64,000 nucleotides of DNA from Saccharibacillus qingshengii. GTDB taxonomy: Bacteria > Bacillota > Bacilli > Paenibacillales > Paenibacillaceae. Shown piece by piece: positions 37,216-48,000 of this stretch. The stretch's first letter is position 1. Each line of letters opens with the position of its first letter. The stretch lies in NCBI RefSeq assembly GCF_013185195.1, contig NZ_JAAZWC010000005.1, positions 1 to 64,000 on the forward strand. Direction: 5' to 3'. Made by a program: the position numbers and the translations under genes. The notes under the pieces are model-generated. The model did no database searches, was not told the DNA's origin, and worked only from the letters and a program-made list of their open reading frames with translations.

Positions 37216-37592
37216 GTGTGTACATCCCCCTGTTATCGCCTTCGATGCTGTATCTGTTGTATTATACCGGTTCGCAGGACAATAGTTGTGTCTGACTTCA
37301 AAAGGGATATTCGAAACCGCGCTCTTTGTCTGCCGCCTGGAACTTGGGCAAAGGGAGCTGTAGGACTCGTTTTTAACTTTATAAAGTATAGCAGGTTATT
37401 TTTTGACGTTTATTTACGAATTTGATATAATAAACTGGACAAACGAATGGTTCCGGCGAAGCCGAAAACCGGATGACCCTATCGGTGATCCCCTATTCGG
37501 AAGCCCGTACATTCGTTTCGACCGTGCTTCACCTATTTACGATTCAGGTTCCGCGCATCTTCGAAGATCGCGCGTTGAAAGGGGAAACTCCT
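37216..37592. promoter_or_regulatory. divergent region with the LLM oxidoreductase promoter
   Basis: Toward the right: TTGACG (37403-37408), a 17-bp spacer and TATAAT (37426-37431), leaving a leader of about 155 nt before the LLM start. Toward the left, a TATAAT lies at 37261-37266 on the minus strand. No riboswitch core was recognised in the long leader. Confidence 0.65.
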
Positions 37593-38633
37593 ATGCTTAA
37601 GCTCGGCATTCTCGATCAATCCACCATTACCGAAGGCTCCGGCCCCGTCGAAGCGCTGCAGGCCACGACAAACCTTGCTATCGAAGCCGACAAACTCGGT
37701 TTCAGCCGCTTCTGGGTCTCGGAACACCATAGTTCCAAAGCTCTTGCCCACTCCAGCCCGGAGGTCCTGATCGCCCATCTGGCCGCGAATACTTCGCGGA
37801 TCCGGCTCGGTTCCGGCGGAATCATGCTCCCGCATTACAGCGCTTATAAAGTGGCGGAGAACTTCCGCCTGCTCGAAGCGCTTTATCCGGGACGGATCGA
37901 TCTCGGCGTAGGCCGCGCACCGGGCGGCCGCCCGCTGTCCACCCGCGCCCTGCAGGAAGGCCAGTACCATAGCGCCGATCCTTATCCGCAGCAGATTGTC
38001 GATCTGATCGCCTATCTGAATGACGCCGTGCCGGCCGACCACCGGTTTGCCGGACTGAGCGTGTCGCCGTCGGTTGCGACCAAACCCGAATTGTGGCTGC
38101 TCGGCTCAAGCGGAGGCACCGCGCGCCTGGCCGCTCAGACCGGAGCCTCTTATGCGTTTGCGCAGTTCTTCGGTACACCGGGCGGCCGCGAAGCGACCGA
38201 ATTCTATCGGGACAACTTCGAACCGTCGCTGATGTCGCCTACGCCGAAATCGATGGCGGCCATTACGGCTGTCTGCGCCGACACGCAGGAAGAAGCCGAA
38301 CGGCTTGCTTCGAGTTCCGATCTGTTCTTCCTCGCGATGTACAAAGGGATGGAACTTCCTTATCTGCCGTCCGCGCAGACCGCGGCGGATTATCCCTACA
38401 CGCCGTACGAACGCGAGCAGATTGCCGCAACCCGCGCTTACCGCGTTGTCGGTACCCCGGATAAAGTCAAAGCCCGGCTGCTGGAACTGGCCGAAGAATA
38501 CCAGACCGACGAATTGATGATCGTCGCGTCGATCCACGATTTCGAAGCCCGCTTGAAATCGGTTCGTCTGGTCGCCGAAGCTTTCGCGCTCGGCAGCGGC
38601 ATCCAAGCCGCCACAAGCGAAGTTCGCTCCTAA
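37593..38633 (+). CDS. LLM-class flavin-dependent oxidoreductase
   Basis: A 346-residue luciferase-like monooxygenase-type protein of the YwcH/YhbW group. It starts MLKLGILDQSTITEGS. The group's FWVSEHHSSKALAHSSPEVLI and SGGIMLPHYSAYKVAENFR signatures follow, with GRAPGGRP. It uses FMN or F420-like flavin for an unknown oxidation. The start follows GAAAGGGG; the frame is open for 40 codons upstream, but those residues are not family-like. It is a single gene with its own promoter and terminator. Confidence 0.9.
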   Translation: MLKLGILDQSTITEGSGPVEALQATTNLAIEADKLGFSRFWVSEHHSSKALAHSSPEVLIAHLAANTSRIRLGSGGIMLPHYSAYKVAENFRLLEALYPGRIDLGVGRAPGGRPLSTRALQEGQYHSADPYPQQIVDLIAYLNDAVPADHRFAGLSVSPSVATKPELWLLGSSGGTARLAAQTGASYAFAQFFGTPGGREATEFYRDNFEPSLMSPTPKSMAAITAVCADTQEEAERLASSSDLFFLAMYKGMELPYLPSAQTAADYPYTPYEREQIAATRAYRVVGTPDKVKARLLELAEEYQTDELMIVASIHDFEARLKSVRLVAEAFALGSGIQAATSEVRS

Positions 38634-38702
38634 GCGTCTTCGCTTCGAGAGCGGATGCCGATGCGCTCCGCTTTTTGTGCTCCTACCCCAAGCATGACTT
38701 CA

Positions 38703-38731
38703 AGCCGTATGCGCCCGCATACGGCTTTTTG
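38703..38731 (+). terminator. terminator of the LLM oxidoreductase gene
   Basis: AGCCGTATGCGC pairs with GCATACGGCT and is followed by TTTTTG. Confidence 0.85.
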
Positions 38732-38862
38732 TTCTGCAGGAAGCGTTCGGCTTCCGCACCGGTTCCGCGCCAAAAAAGCCGTCCACGAAATCCCCGAAAG
38801 GCTCTCGAAAACGGCCGTATGGCATAGAGCGAGGCCGCGTGCCGCATATCTGCCTGCGAAGC

Positions 38863-40284
38863 CTACTCGCGGGTCAGCTGCGACGAACCGGCGATGCCGG
38901 GCTTGGTCATCTCGAACGGATTCAAGATGATGTCCAGTTCCTCTTCGCTGAGTACATTGTGCATCAGGCACAAATCACGTACGGAACGTCCGGTCGTCAT
39001 CGCCTCGCGGGCGATCCGGGCGCAAATTTCGTAGCCGAGATAAGGACTGAGCGCCGTGATGACGCCGACGCTGCGTTCGACGTATTCCGCACAGTTCGCT
39101 TCGTTGGCTTCGATCCCGTCGATGCAGTGCGTACGGAAAACGGTCAGTGCCTGATTCATGATACTGATCGACTGCAGCAGATTGAATACCAGCACCGGTT
39201 CCATGACGTTCAGCTCCAGCTGCCCGGCTTCGGACGCGAGCGAAATCGTATGGTCGTTGCCGATGACCTGGAAAGCCGTCTGATTGACCACTTCGCACAT
39301 CACCGGATTGACTTTGCCCGGCATGATCGAAGAACCCGGCTGACGCTCCGGCAGTTTGAGTTCGGCCAATCCGGCGCGAGGACCGGAAGCCAGCAGGCGG
39401 ATATCGTTGGCGATCTTCGACAAGTTGATCATGCAGATCTTGAGCGCGCCGGACAATTCCGTGTAGGCGTCCGTGTTCTGCGTCGCGTCGACCAGATCTT
39501 CGGCGTGGCGCAGCGGCATGCCGCTGATCTCCGCCAGCTTGACGACGACCGTCTCCATATAGGTGACATCGGCGTTCAAACCGGTACCGATAGCCGTCGC
39601 GCCCATATTCACCTCGTGCAGCAGTTCTTTGGAACGGCGCACCCGGTGCAGATCGCGGCCGAGTACGCGCGCATACGCGGCGAATTCCTGGCCGAGCCGG
39701 ATCGGTACGGCATCCTGCAGATGCGTGCGTCCCATTTTGATCACGTGATCGAATTCGCGCGCTTTGTTCTCGAACGAACGCTGAAGACGCTCCATCGTGT
39801 CTTCCAGGTTCTCGACAAGCGACAGCGCGGCAATATGGATAGCAGTCGGAAACACGTCGTTGGTGGACTGCGCCATATTGACATGCACATTCGGATTCAG
39901 ATGGAAATAATCGCCTTTGGGTTTGCCCATCAGTTCAAGCGCACGGTTCGCGATCACTTCGTTGGCATTCATATTGATCGATGTTCCCGCGCCGCCCTGA
40001 ATCGGATCGACGATAAATTGGCCGTTCCATGCTCCGTCCATCACTTCGCCCGCCGCTTCGACGATCGAAGCGCCCAGAGGTCCTTTCAAGCGTCCCACTT
40101 CCATATTGGCGAGTGCGGCCGCTTTTTTGACGATGCCCAGTGCGCGAATCATCGATTCATGAATCCGGTAGCCCGTGATCGGGAAATTCTCGATCGCTCT
40201 CATCGTCTGAACGCCGTAATAGGCGTCGGCGGGAACCTGCTTTTCTCCCAGGAAGTCTTTTTCGATCCGAAACTGCGGTTGCAT
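38863..40284 (-). CDS. aspA: aspartate ammonia-lyase
   Basis: A 473-residue class II fumarase/aspartase-family enzyme that converts aspartate to fumarate and ammonia. The family signature is GSSIMPGKVNP. YYGVQTMRAIENFPITGY and MAQSTNDVFPTA are typical of AspA rather than FumC. It works in the cytoplasm as a homotetramer. The ATG at 40284 follows GGGAGG. It is separated from osmC by a terminator, so it is its own unit, next to the alanine dehydrogenase gene; both are amino-acid catabolic. No terminator of its own was clear. Confidence 0.92.
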   Translation of the reverse strand: MQPQFRIEKDFLGEKQVPADAYYGVQTMRAIENFPITGYRIHESMIRALGIVKKAAALANMEVGRLKGPLGASIVEAAGEVMDGAWNGQFIVDPIQGGAGTSINMNANEVIANRALELMGKPKGDYFHLNPNVHVNMAQSTNDVFPTAIHIAALSLVENLEDTMERLQRSFENKAREFDHVIKMGRTHLQDAVPIRLGQEFAAYARVLGRDLHRVRRSKELLHEVNMGATAIGTGLNADVTYMETVVVKLAEISGMPLRHAEDLVDATQNTDAYTELSGALKICMINLSKIANDIRLLASGPRAGLAELKLPERQPGSSIMPGKVNPVMCEVVNQTAFQVIGNDHTISLASEAGQLELNVMEPVLVFNLLQSISIMNQALTVFRTHCIDGIEANEANCAEYVERSVGVITALSPYLGYEICARIAREAMTTGRSVRDLCLMHNVLSEEELDIILNPFEMTKPGIAGSSQLTRE

Positions 40285-40393
40285 GATTGTATGTCCTCCC
40301 GAAGCCGTCTGTATGAATCTGTCGGCGTGAATTGACTTTCTATGCGAATATATCGGATAGTTCAAACGTAAGGATTAGCTGGCGAAGGCGCGC

Positions 40394-40435
40394 AAAAAAG
40401 AACCAGAAAGACCGCCGCGTCCTTGACGGTCTTTC
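40394..40435 (-). terminator. terminator of ald-osmC
   Basis: On the minus strand, AAAGACCG(TC) pairs with CGGTCTTT, and TCTGGTTC then TTTTTT follow. The U tract is displaced by 8 nt, so strength is moderate. Confidence 0.6.
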
Positions 40436-40474
40436 CCGCCTTTCCACATCCACTGTTCCTTGGCCTGCAAAAGT

Positions 40475-40930
40475 TTAATGCGTTCTCTGCGCAAAAGTCA
40501 CCGTCGGTTCCGCCGATACCTCGACATTGCCTTCGAGCGCCCGCGTGATCATGCACGAACTTTCGGCTTTGTACGCCAAGCGTTCGGCCTGGGCCAGCAC
40601 TTCTTCCTTCTGGCTGCCGGCGAGCACGAGCAGCGGACGGTGCGTAATCGATTTGTAGGTAAACACATTATTCGTAACGTCCACGATGCCTTCCGAATCC
40701 AGCGTCAGGCTCTCGACCTCGATCGAGGCGCGTTCCAGCATGGCCGCAAGCGTGATGATATAACAGGTTGAAGCGGCTCCAAGCAGCATTTCGTCCGGAT
40801 TGGTGCCGACTCCCGGTCCATCCATCGGTTCGGGAATCGAGATTTCGGTCTTCAGCTGTCCGCTTTCGATACGTCCGGTACCGCCCCGTCCTCCGTTCCA
40901 GTCCGCTTTGAGCCGGAAAATATGATTCAT
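40475..40930 (-). CDS. OsmC/YhfA-family protein
   Basis: A 151-residue OsmC-fold protein. The conserved SAASTCYI-like [15 protein letters not shown] contains the first redox Cys, and the second is in [13 protein letters not shown]. This pair defines thiol-dependent peroxide reduction in Ohr/OsmC proteins. The sequence is nearer YhfA/SACOL1771-like OsmC than Ohr. Its ATG overlaps the ald stop by 4 bp (ATGA), so it is translationally coupled to alanine dehydrogenase. The reason for this pairing is unknown. Confidence 0.88.
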   Translation of the reverse strand: MNHIFRLKADWNGGRGGTGRIESGQLKTEISIPEPMDGPGVGTNPDEMLLGAASTCYIITLAAMLERASIEVESLTLDSEGIVDVTNNVFTYKSITHRPLLVLAGSQKEEVLAQAERLAYKAESSCMITRALEGNVEVSAEPTVTFAQRTH

Positions 40931-42063
40931 GCGAGACTCTCTCCCTTTTCGCTTAGAATGGCTTCTACTTCAGTATACGCCAAACCGTGCGCTTCCGCGA
41001 CCGCGCGGTAGGTGACGCAGCCCTCGCAGGTATTGATGCCTTTGGCGATGGCCGGGTTGTCTATTGCCGCCTGCCGGAAGCCTTTGCGGGCAATCTGCAG
41101 ACCGTAGGGCGTCGTAACCATCGTCAAAGCAAACGTCGACGTACGGGCCACCGCCCCCGGCATATTCGCAACCGCATAATGCAGAACGCCGTGTTTTTCG
41201 TAAACGGGATCGTCGTGGGTCGTGATCCGGTCGATGGTTCCGATCGAACCGCCCTGATCGATTGCCACATCCACGATGACCGAGCCCGCATCCATCTTCC
41301 GCACCATCTCTTCGGTGACCAGCTTCGGCGCTCTGGCACCCGGAATCAGCACCGCGCCCACCAGCAGATCGGCGCGTTCCACGGCCGTCTCGAGGTTGTG
41401 CGGATCGGACATCAGCGTCTTGAGACGTCCGCCGAACTGATCGTCCAGCTGGCGAAGCCGGTCGGCATTGATATCGAGAATGGTGACCTCCGCGCCGAGC
41501 CCGATCGCCATCTTGGCCGCGTTTACGCCTACGGTGCCTCCGCCCACGATCGTTACCCTGCCGGGCTCGACACCCGGCACGCCTCCGAGCAGCACGCCTT
41601 TGCCGCCAAACGGCTTCTCCAGGAAATGGGCGCCGATCTGGACAGACATCCGGCCGGCCACTTCGCTCATCGGTGTCAGCAGCGGCAGGCTTCCACTCTG
41701 CAGTTGGATCGTTTCGTAAGCGATACCCGTTACGCCCTGGTCCTTCAGAGCCAAGGTCAGTTCGGATTCGGCCGCAAGATGCAGATACGTATAGAGGATA
41801 AGCCCGCTGCGGAAATATCCGTATTCGGCCGCAAGCGGCTCCTTGATCTTGACTACCATGTCGGCCGCCCAGGCTTCCCCGGCATTCGGTACGACCGACG
41901 CGCCCACTGCCGTATAATCTTCATCCGCAAATCCGATTCCGCAGCCCGCTCCGCTCTCGATCCGGACTTCGTGCCCTTCGGCGATATAGGCTTTGGCGGA
42001 AGCCGGCGTCATCCCGACCCGGTATTCGTTGTTCTTGATTTCTTTGGGCACTCCGATAATCAT
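40927..42063 (-). CDS. ald: alanine dehydrogenase
   Basis: A 378-residue enzyme that catalyses NAD-dependent deamination of L-alanine to pyruvate and ammonia. The N terminus [17 protein letters not shown] and the [15 protein letters not shown] region are classic. The NAD-binding [18 protein letters not shown] and the active-site Lys and His in the VVKIKEP and TYLHLAAE regions are present. Length matches the family (about 372-378). GGGGGGAACGAGC precedes the ATG. It is first in the ald-osmC operon. The end [12 protein letters not shown] is short, as usual. Confidence 0.95.
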   Translation of the reverse strand: MIIGVPKEIKNNEYRVGMTPASAKAYIAEGHEVRIESGAGCGIGFADEDYTAVGASVVPNAGEAWAADMVVKIKEPLAAEYGYFRSGLILYTYLHLAAESELTLALKDQGVTGIAYETIQLQSGSLPLLTPMSEVAGRMSVQIGAHFLEKPFGGKGVLLGGVPGVEPGRVTIVGGGTVGVNAAKMAIGLGAEVTILDINADRLRQLDDQFGGRLKTLMSDPHNLETAVERADLLVGAVLIPGARAPKLVTEEMVRKMDAGSVIVDVAIDQGGSIGTIDRITTHDDPVYEKHGVLHYAVANMPGAVARTSTFALTMVTTPYGLQIARKGFRQAAIDNPAIAKGINTCEGCVTYRAVAEAHGLAYTEVEAILSEKGESLA

Positions 42064-42331
42064 GCTCGTTCCCCCCGAATGATAGGTTGGATAACCGGTA
42101 AGAGAGGCGACTTCAACCGTTTGAACAGGTGGTTAAAGTTCCCAATTCCATTTTAACATGCCGGGGAATAAAAGAAATCCGATTTTTGAAAGCGTTTTTT
42201 TGACCGAAAAATCTATCACGTCTTGCTATGTATACGCTAACCGGATTAGAATGTGTAGAAATACGCTTTTTAATCCTGCTTCGGAATAACGCGGCGAAGC
42301 GGGAAAACAGCGCAAAGGAGACTATGCAGAC

Positions 42332-43411
42332 ATGAATGAAACATTGGAACAGCTGCGGGCCAGCGTCGACGGAATCGATTCACAGCTTCTGGACCTGCTC
42401 AGCAAACGCGCCGAATTGGTACATCAGATCGGACAAGTCAAAGAAACCCAGGGTGTGCCGAAGTTCGAACCGGAACGCGAAAAAGAAATCCTGGATCGCG
42501 TCACCGGCCTGAACAAAGGACCGTTCTCGGACAGTACGCTGAAGCATCTGTTCAAAGAAATCTTCAAAGCCTCGCTGAACATTCAGCAGGAAGAACATAA
42601 GCGCCAACTGCTTGTCAGCCGCAAAAAACGTCCGGAAGATACGATCGTCAAGTTCAAAGGCGTCGAGGTCGGCGGTCCGAGCCCGATTCTCGTAGCCGGT
42701 CCCTGCTCGATCGAATCGCGCGAACAGCTGCGTACGGTTGCCAAGGCGCTCAAAGAATCCGGCGTTACGGTTATGCGCGGTGGTGCATTCAAGCCGAGAA
42801 CCTCGCCTTACGATTTCCAGGGTCTGGGCCTCGACGGTCTGAAACTGCTGAAAGAAGTCGCGGACGAGTTCGGTCTGGCTACCATCAGCGAAATCGTACA
42901 CCCGTCGCATATCGAAATCGCAGCCGATTACATCGACGTTATCCAAATCGGCGCCCGCAACATGCACAACTTCGAACTGCTCAAAGAATTGGGCGGCGCC
43001 AAAATCCCGGTTCTGCTCAAACGCGGCCTTTCCGCGACACTGGACGAGTTCATCCATGCGGCCGAGTACATCATGGTCAGCGGCAACGAGCAGATCATGC
43101 TGATCGAACGCGGGATCCGCACCTACGAGACGGCGACGCGCAATACGCTCGACATCTCGGCGGTTCCGCTGCTCAAGCAAGAAACGCATCTTCCGGTTAT
43201 GGTCGATGTCACGCATTCCACGGGACGTAAAGACATCATGCTTCCATGTGCCAAGGCGGCTCTCGCCGCAGGCGCGGACGGCATCATGATCGAAGTTCAC
43301 CCCGACCCGCAAACGGCGCTGTCGGATGCCGGGCAGCAGCTCGATATTCCTCAGTTCGGCGTGTTCTGGGACGGCTTGAAAAACTCCGGTCTGTTCGGTC
43401 CACGCTCTTAA
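42332..43411 (+). CDS. aroA: bifunctional 3-deoxy-7-phosphoheptulonate synthase/chorismate mutase
   Basis: A 359-residue fusion of an AroQ-type chorismate mutase (about 1-90, [22 protein letters not shown]) and a type I-beta DAHP synthase (about 105-345, with [25 protein letters not shown] and [10 protein letters not shown]). It makes the first shikimate intermediate. The mutase part serves as the sensor for prephenate/chorismate feedback, as in B. subtilis AroA. RBS AAAGGAG precedes the ATG. A TTGAAAGCG cre-like half-site lies at 42187-42195. It is a single gene with a terminator shared with the serpin gene. Confidence 0.95.
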   Translation: MNETLEQLRASVDGIDSQLLDLLSKRAELVHQIGQVKETQGVPKFEPEREKEILDRVTGLNKGPFSDSTLKHLFKEIFKASLNIQQEEHKRQLLVSRKKRPEDTIVKFKGVEVGGPSPILVAGPCSIESREQLRTVAKALKESGVTVMRGGAFKPRTSPYDFQGLGLDGLKLLKEVADEFGLATISEIVHPSHIEIAADYIDVIQIGARNMHNFELLKELGGAKIPVLLKRGLSATLDEFIHAAEYIMVSGNEQIMLIERGIRTYETATRNTLDISAVPLLKQETHLPVMVDVTHSTGRKDIMLPCAKAALAAGADGIMIEVHPDPQTALSDAGQQLDIPQFGVFWDGLKNSGLFGPRS

Positions 43412-43477
43412 TATCCGATCCGGCAGACGCTGCAGTCTCTACCGATGCTGCTTTGCTTCTAATCAGCTCTTTAACGA

Positions 43478-43516
43478 AACAGCCCTGCGGGTTAACCCGC
43501 AGGGCTGTTTGGTTCT
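43478..43516. terminator. bidirectional terminator between aroA and the serpin gene
   Basis: AACAGCCCTGCGGG-TTAA-CCCGCAGGGCTGTT is a perfect palindrome with T-rich flanks. Confidence 0.92.
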
Positions 43517-43522
43517 TCGCTG

Positions 43523-44830
43523 TCAATCCTTCAACGGATCTCCCACTTCGCCCATGAAGACGATCAGGCCGGTGGTCTTATCGGTAATCGCGAAAAAGAA
43601 CGGACGGTTCAGCTTCAAGTCGAACGGGACGCTCGGAGGCGGAGCGGACGTAGTCTCGGCCCCGATCACCGTGACGGCAGCCGCTTCCGTCCCTTCCTCG
43701 TTCACCTCGACAAAGCTGTCCTGCGTTACGAAGCTGACGTAAAGTTCGCCGGGACCCGCGCCTGAAGCGGCCAGTCCGCCAAACTCGGCTTGGTTCGGGT
43801 CAAAAGCGGCCGGCATCCCGAGCTCGGACAGCACGTTGTTGAGCCGCAGTTTGTCTTTGAGCTTGAACCGCGGCAGCTCAATGCTTCCTTCATTTTGGGA
43901 CAAATCCTGACTCCATTGTTCGAACTTGGGCAGCTCCTGCCGTTTGAATTCGCTAAGCGACCGATCCTCGTCCGGCAGCGCCAGTACCATGCCGAAGTTC
44001 TCCGACTCCCCGTACGGCAGACGGACCGCCTGGAAACCTTCGCCGTCCAGATACGCATATTTGCCGCTTTGGCGCATCGTTGGGACGTCTACAGATTTCC
44101 CGCCCGCTGTGCGGAACGGAAGATCTTCCGTCTGCGATTTCTCGAACGGTTCGGTCCAATCGCCTTTGAAATACATGGCGTTCATGAGCAGCAGGACCAG
44201 ATCGCCGCTGAGCGGCGGTTCAAGCACTTTCGGAATTTTGCCGGCTGTGTTGTCGGACGCCCATTGGTTCATGATGTCGACAGATTTTGGAGAAGAGAAA
44301 TCAAGCGCCTGAATTTGCGCGGCATAATTGTTCTCCATCTGCGAGACATACTCCGGATTCAGCGCAAACCCCTCCCGGCTCCACAACGAATTAGCGATAG
44401 CCATCTGCACCGACGGATCGGATCCTCTCAGCAGATCCCGCAGCACTTTCTGCCCTTCCGCCAAGACTTCCGCAGACATGCCGTTCAGCCGCAGCGCCTT
44501 GTCCATCTGCTGCTCCGTTTTCCCTTCCGCGCCGGCTTTGAGCATCGACAGAGCAATCGACAGCCCCGCCGGCGAGACCATCCGGTTTGGCCCGACTTCG
44601 TCTTCGCCCGGATGCTTTTCCAGCATAGCGTAGAAATCCAGGGCGAACGCGTTCATCGATGCCGCGAGCTTGGGATCGGCGTCTTCCGCTTTGTAGACCG
44701 ATTTGTACGCCAGCGGCTCGGCCTGGTTCGAGCCGAGGCTTCCCTGCGAACAGCCGGCGACCGCAGCCAGCAGAGCGGCGGCGGCCAGCTTCCTCCCTGT
44801 GCGGCGAAACGGTTTGTTTGTATTCCCGAT
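43523..44830 (-). CDS. serpin-family protease inhibitor lipoprotein with non-standard start
   Basis: A serpin of about 435 residues. The core has IANSLW, LMNAMYFKGDW and the inhibitory hinge EEGTEAAAVTV (consensus EEGTEAAA), followed by a proline-containing reactive loop (GAETTSAPPPSVPF) and NRPFFFAI. The hinge suggests an active suicide inhibitor of a serine protease. The first ATG is at 44656, deep in the mature domain. Upstream codons in the same frame encode a full lipoprotein signal (NKPFRRTGRK, LAAAALLAAVAGC) just after AAGGAGGGGG. That reading would begin at an ATC codon (44830 or 44833), with no ATG, GTG or TTG available. Either ATC is used, or the start has been lost. Confidence 0.85.
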   Translation of the reverse strand: MGNTNKPFRRTGRKLAAAALLAAVAGCSQGSLGSNQAEPLAYKSVYKAEDADPKLAASMNAFALDFYAMLEKHPGEDEVGPNRMVSPAGLSIALSMLKAGAEGKTEQQMDKALRLNGMSAEVLAEGQKVLRDLLRGSDPSVQMAIANSLWSREGFALNPEYVSQMENNYAAQIQALDFSSPKSVDIMNQWASDNTAGKIPKVLEPPLSGDLVLLLMNAMYFKGDWTEPFEKSQTEDLPFRTAGGKSVDVPTMRQSGKYAYLDGEGFQAVRLPYGESENFGMVLALPDEDRSLSEFKRQELPKFEQWSQDLSQNEGSIELPRFKLKDKLRLNNVLSELGMPAAFDPNQAEFGGLAASGAGPGELYVSFVTQDSFVEVNEEGTEAAAVTVIGAETTSAPPPSVPFDLKLNRPFFFAITDKTTGLIVFMGEVGDPLKD

Positions 44831-44953
44831 GATTTCCCCCTCCTTGTATTCGCGCAGCCGGAACCCGGCCGGCTTCGAATCGCTTCTTCCTCTATCAACG
44901 AAACCGAAGAATGAAATGTTGCTTAAAATGGAAAATTAAAGGCAAAAATTCAT

Positions 44954-44991
44954 AAAAAAAGCCCGGCTCCGATCCGAAGATCGGGCAGGGC
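44954..44991 (-). terminator. terminator of the hybrid kinase gene
   Basis: On the minus strand, GCCC-CCGATC-TTCG-GATCGG-GGGC (with a three/four-base bulge) is followed by seven T. Confidence 0.8.
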
Positions 44992-45016
44992 GCTGATCGA
45001 AAAAAATCCAATTCGC

Positions 45017-48000
45017 TTATTCGGTTTCGCGGGGCTTCATGCCGGGAGACCGGCGCAGCCGCATGCGGGCCTGATTCAATACGCGTTCGACTTCGCCCGC
45101 AGAGACGGGCTTACCGATAAAATCGTCCATTCCGCCTTGAAGACAGCGGTCGATCTCTTCTTGGCGTACAAAAGAACTGACCCCGACAATCAGCGGATGA
45201 TGCCCCGGAAGAAGATGGGTCCGGATCTGGCTGACCGCTTCGATCCCGTCCATACCGGGCAGCTGCACATCCATAAAGATCAGATCGTAATCCTCGGCGA
45301 GCGCCTGACGGACCGCGCTTTCGCCGTCTTCGGCCAGATCGGCGCGGCAGCCGAAGCGGGACAGCATCGCTTCGAGCACCTTAAGATTCATCGGGTGATC
45401 TTCGACCGCCAGAATACGCAGTTCGCGCTCCTCGTCGTCTTTGCAGGCAGTGAAATCGGGCTGCTCCCCCGCAGCTTCGGAGACGGTTCCGTTCGCTCCG
45501 CCGCCCGTGAGGAACAGCCGGCCTTCTTCTTCCGGAAGCAGGAACCGCAGCAGGAAACGGAAGGTCGCGCCTTCGCCTTCTGCGCTGTCTACGGAAATCG
45601 TGCCGTCCATCAGCTCGACCAGTTTGCGGCTGATCGACAATCCGAGCCCGGTGCCGCCGTATTTGCGGTTCAGGATCGGATGCAGCTGGGAGAACGGCTG
45701 GAACAAACGGTGCTGTTTCTCTCCCGCAATCCCGATCCCCGTGTCTTGCACCGAAAATTCAATCCAGATTTCGTTCGGAGCGCGGAATGCCTTGGGCGCA
45801 GCGCAGAGGATCACGCTGCCGCTGTCGGTAAACTTGATCGCGTTGCCCACCAGATTGATCAGAACCTGGCGAAGCCGCTCGCTGTCGGCCAGAACGACCG
45901 AAGGAAGCCGGTGCATGCTTTCGTCCGTCACGAATTCGAGCGCAAGCTTCTTCTCCGAGGCACGAGGCATAAACAGCTGGACCACATTGCCCAGCACTTC
46001 GCGCAGTTCGATCGGCTGGGGTTCGATTTCCATCCGGCCCGATTCGATCTTGCTGATATCCAGAATTTCATTCAGAATCTTCAGCAGCGCATAGCTGCTC
46101 TCGTGAATAATCTCGACATACTGCCGCTGCTCGCCCTGCAGCTCGCTCTCGCGCAGCAGATCGGCCATGCCGATAATGCCGTTCATCGGAGTCCGCAGTT
46201 CGTGGCTGACAATCGACAGAAATTCCGACTTGGCCTGATCGGCCCGTTCCGCGGATTCTTTCGCCCGAATAATCTCTTTCTCCCCCGTTTTGTCCCGGAA
46301 GACGAGTACGGCTCCTTTGTTTTCTCCGCGGTCCAGAATCGGCGTCACCTGATAAGAAGCAAGGAAACTTCCTCCGTCTTTGCGCCAAAAAATAGCCTCC
46401 GGCTGCGCATGAGCCACACCGGAATCCAGCGCATCCAGCAGCGCCGTAATGCCCGATTGATAGGCGCTCTCCTGGGTCTTGGCCTGACGCAGCATCTCAG
46501 CGTAGGAACGTCCGATCGCTTCCCCGCCTTCGTAGCCGAGCATGGCTGCCGCCGCCGGATTGGTGAACATGATCCGGCCGGCCGGATCGAAGCCGACGAT
46601 GCCTTCGGATACCGTATTGAGCAGCAGCGAATGCTGATAGCTTAACGCTTCGATCTGCGCCGTATACTGCTTGCGCTCCGTAATATCGGTAATAATCGCA
46701 TAAATACCGCTTTGGTCTTTTTTGGAACCAATCGGGACGTAAGCTACGCTGATCTGGCGCAGTCCGCCGTCACGCCGGTGAAACGAAGTCTCGAATACGC
46801 GCGATTCCCCGTTTTTGGCCGCCCGGAAATGATCCTTCGACGTTCCGGCGTATTCTTTGGGCTGAAGCACGCCGATACGCAGACGGGTGATCTGCTCGCG
46901 CGTATAGCCGCTCATCGCTTCCATGGCCGGATTGACGGAGAGGATGCGTCCTTTCATATCCATGGAAATGATGCCCGAATTGTGATTGAGGAACAAGGAG
47001 CGGTAGCGGCTCTCGCTGCTTCGCAGCTTCTCTTCGATCCGAACGCGTTCGGTCACGTCCTGCACGATGCCGATAATCTGAAGAGGTTCTCCCGTCATAC
47101 TGTCTTTGGACACTTCCCAGACTCCGTAAATCGTTTTTTCCCTGCCGCCCGGCAGTACGATTCGGTAAGTAAGTTCCCCGTCGCGTCCGCCGCTCAGCGC
47201 CGATCCGATCCGGTCCGCCGCTTGCTCGCGGTCCTGCGTATGAATAGCGGCCAAGAACGAGTTGGCGTTCTTCTCGACCGGCTGAATCGAATAATCGAAA
47301 ATCTCCCGCATTTCGCGCGAAAAGAACAGTTTACCCTGCTGAATATCCCAATGCCAGGAACCGATATTTGCCAGCTGCTGGGCCTTTGCCAAAATGGTAT
47401 CGTTCATTTTCCGTTCGGTGATGTCTCTCGCGATTACGAGCACCCGGCTGACCTCGCCTTTGGAACTGCGAATCAGACGAAAAGACGTATCGACCCAGCG
47501 GACGCTTCCGTTTTTGTGGAGTACACGGCGCTCGAAATTCCGATTTTCAGCAAAAAGGGTTCCTTCCAGCTTCATCTTGGTTGCGTCTCCGGAATGGTAA
47601 AAAGCTGTCCGGTTGCGTCCGAGCATTTCTTCCATCGTATAGCCCAGCGTATGTTCCACGGAAGGCGAGACGTACAGGAGCGTTCCGTCCGGTTTGCTAA
47701 AAGAGATCATATCCGGCGTATTTTGCGTAATCAGCTTGTACATCTCTCTTGTCCGGTCTTCCGCTTCGTCCACGAGATTCGAAATGTCGTCCAGATACAC
47801 AAGAATCAACGGGTCGTCGCCTTCTTCCGGCAGTTCGCATTCCACCTTGATCCAGGCGGTTTCGCCGCTGCGGCGGACGAGCCGGATCTCGATCGGTCCA
47901 AAAGCCCGGGGCGCATGCAGCCATTCCGCCAGCGACTCCAGCAGATCGGCTTCCGTATCGGGATCGGCGCGCAGAACGGTACTGTAGCCTTTTCCCAGCA

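Noticed and set aside
37473-37592. N-terminal extension of the LLM oxidoreductase
   Set aside because: The 40 codons lie in the 5' leader after the promoter. The family N terminus MLKLGILDQ and a good RBS mark the start at 37593.
42187-42202. cre site upstream of aroA
   Set aside because: Only the left half (TTGAAAGCG) fits; the right half is a T-run, so evidence is too weak for a feature.
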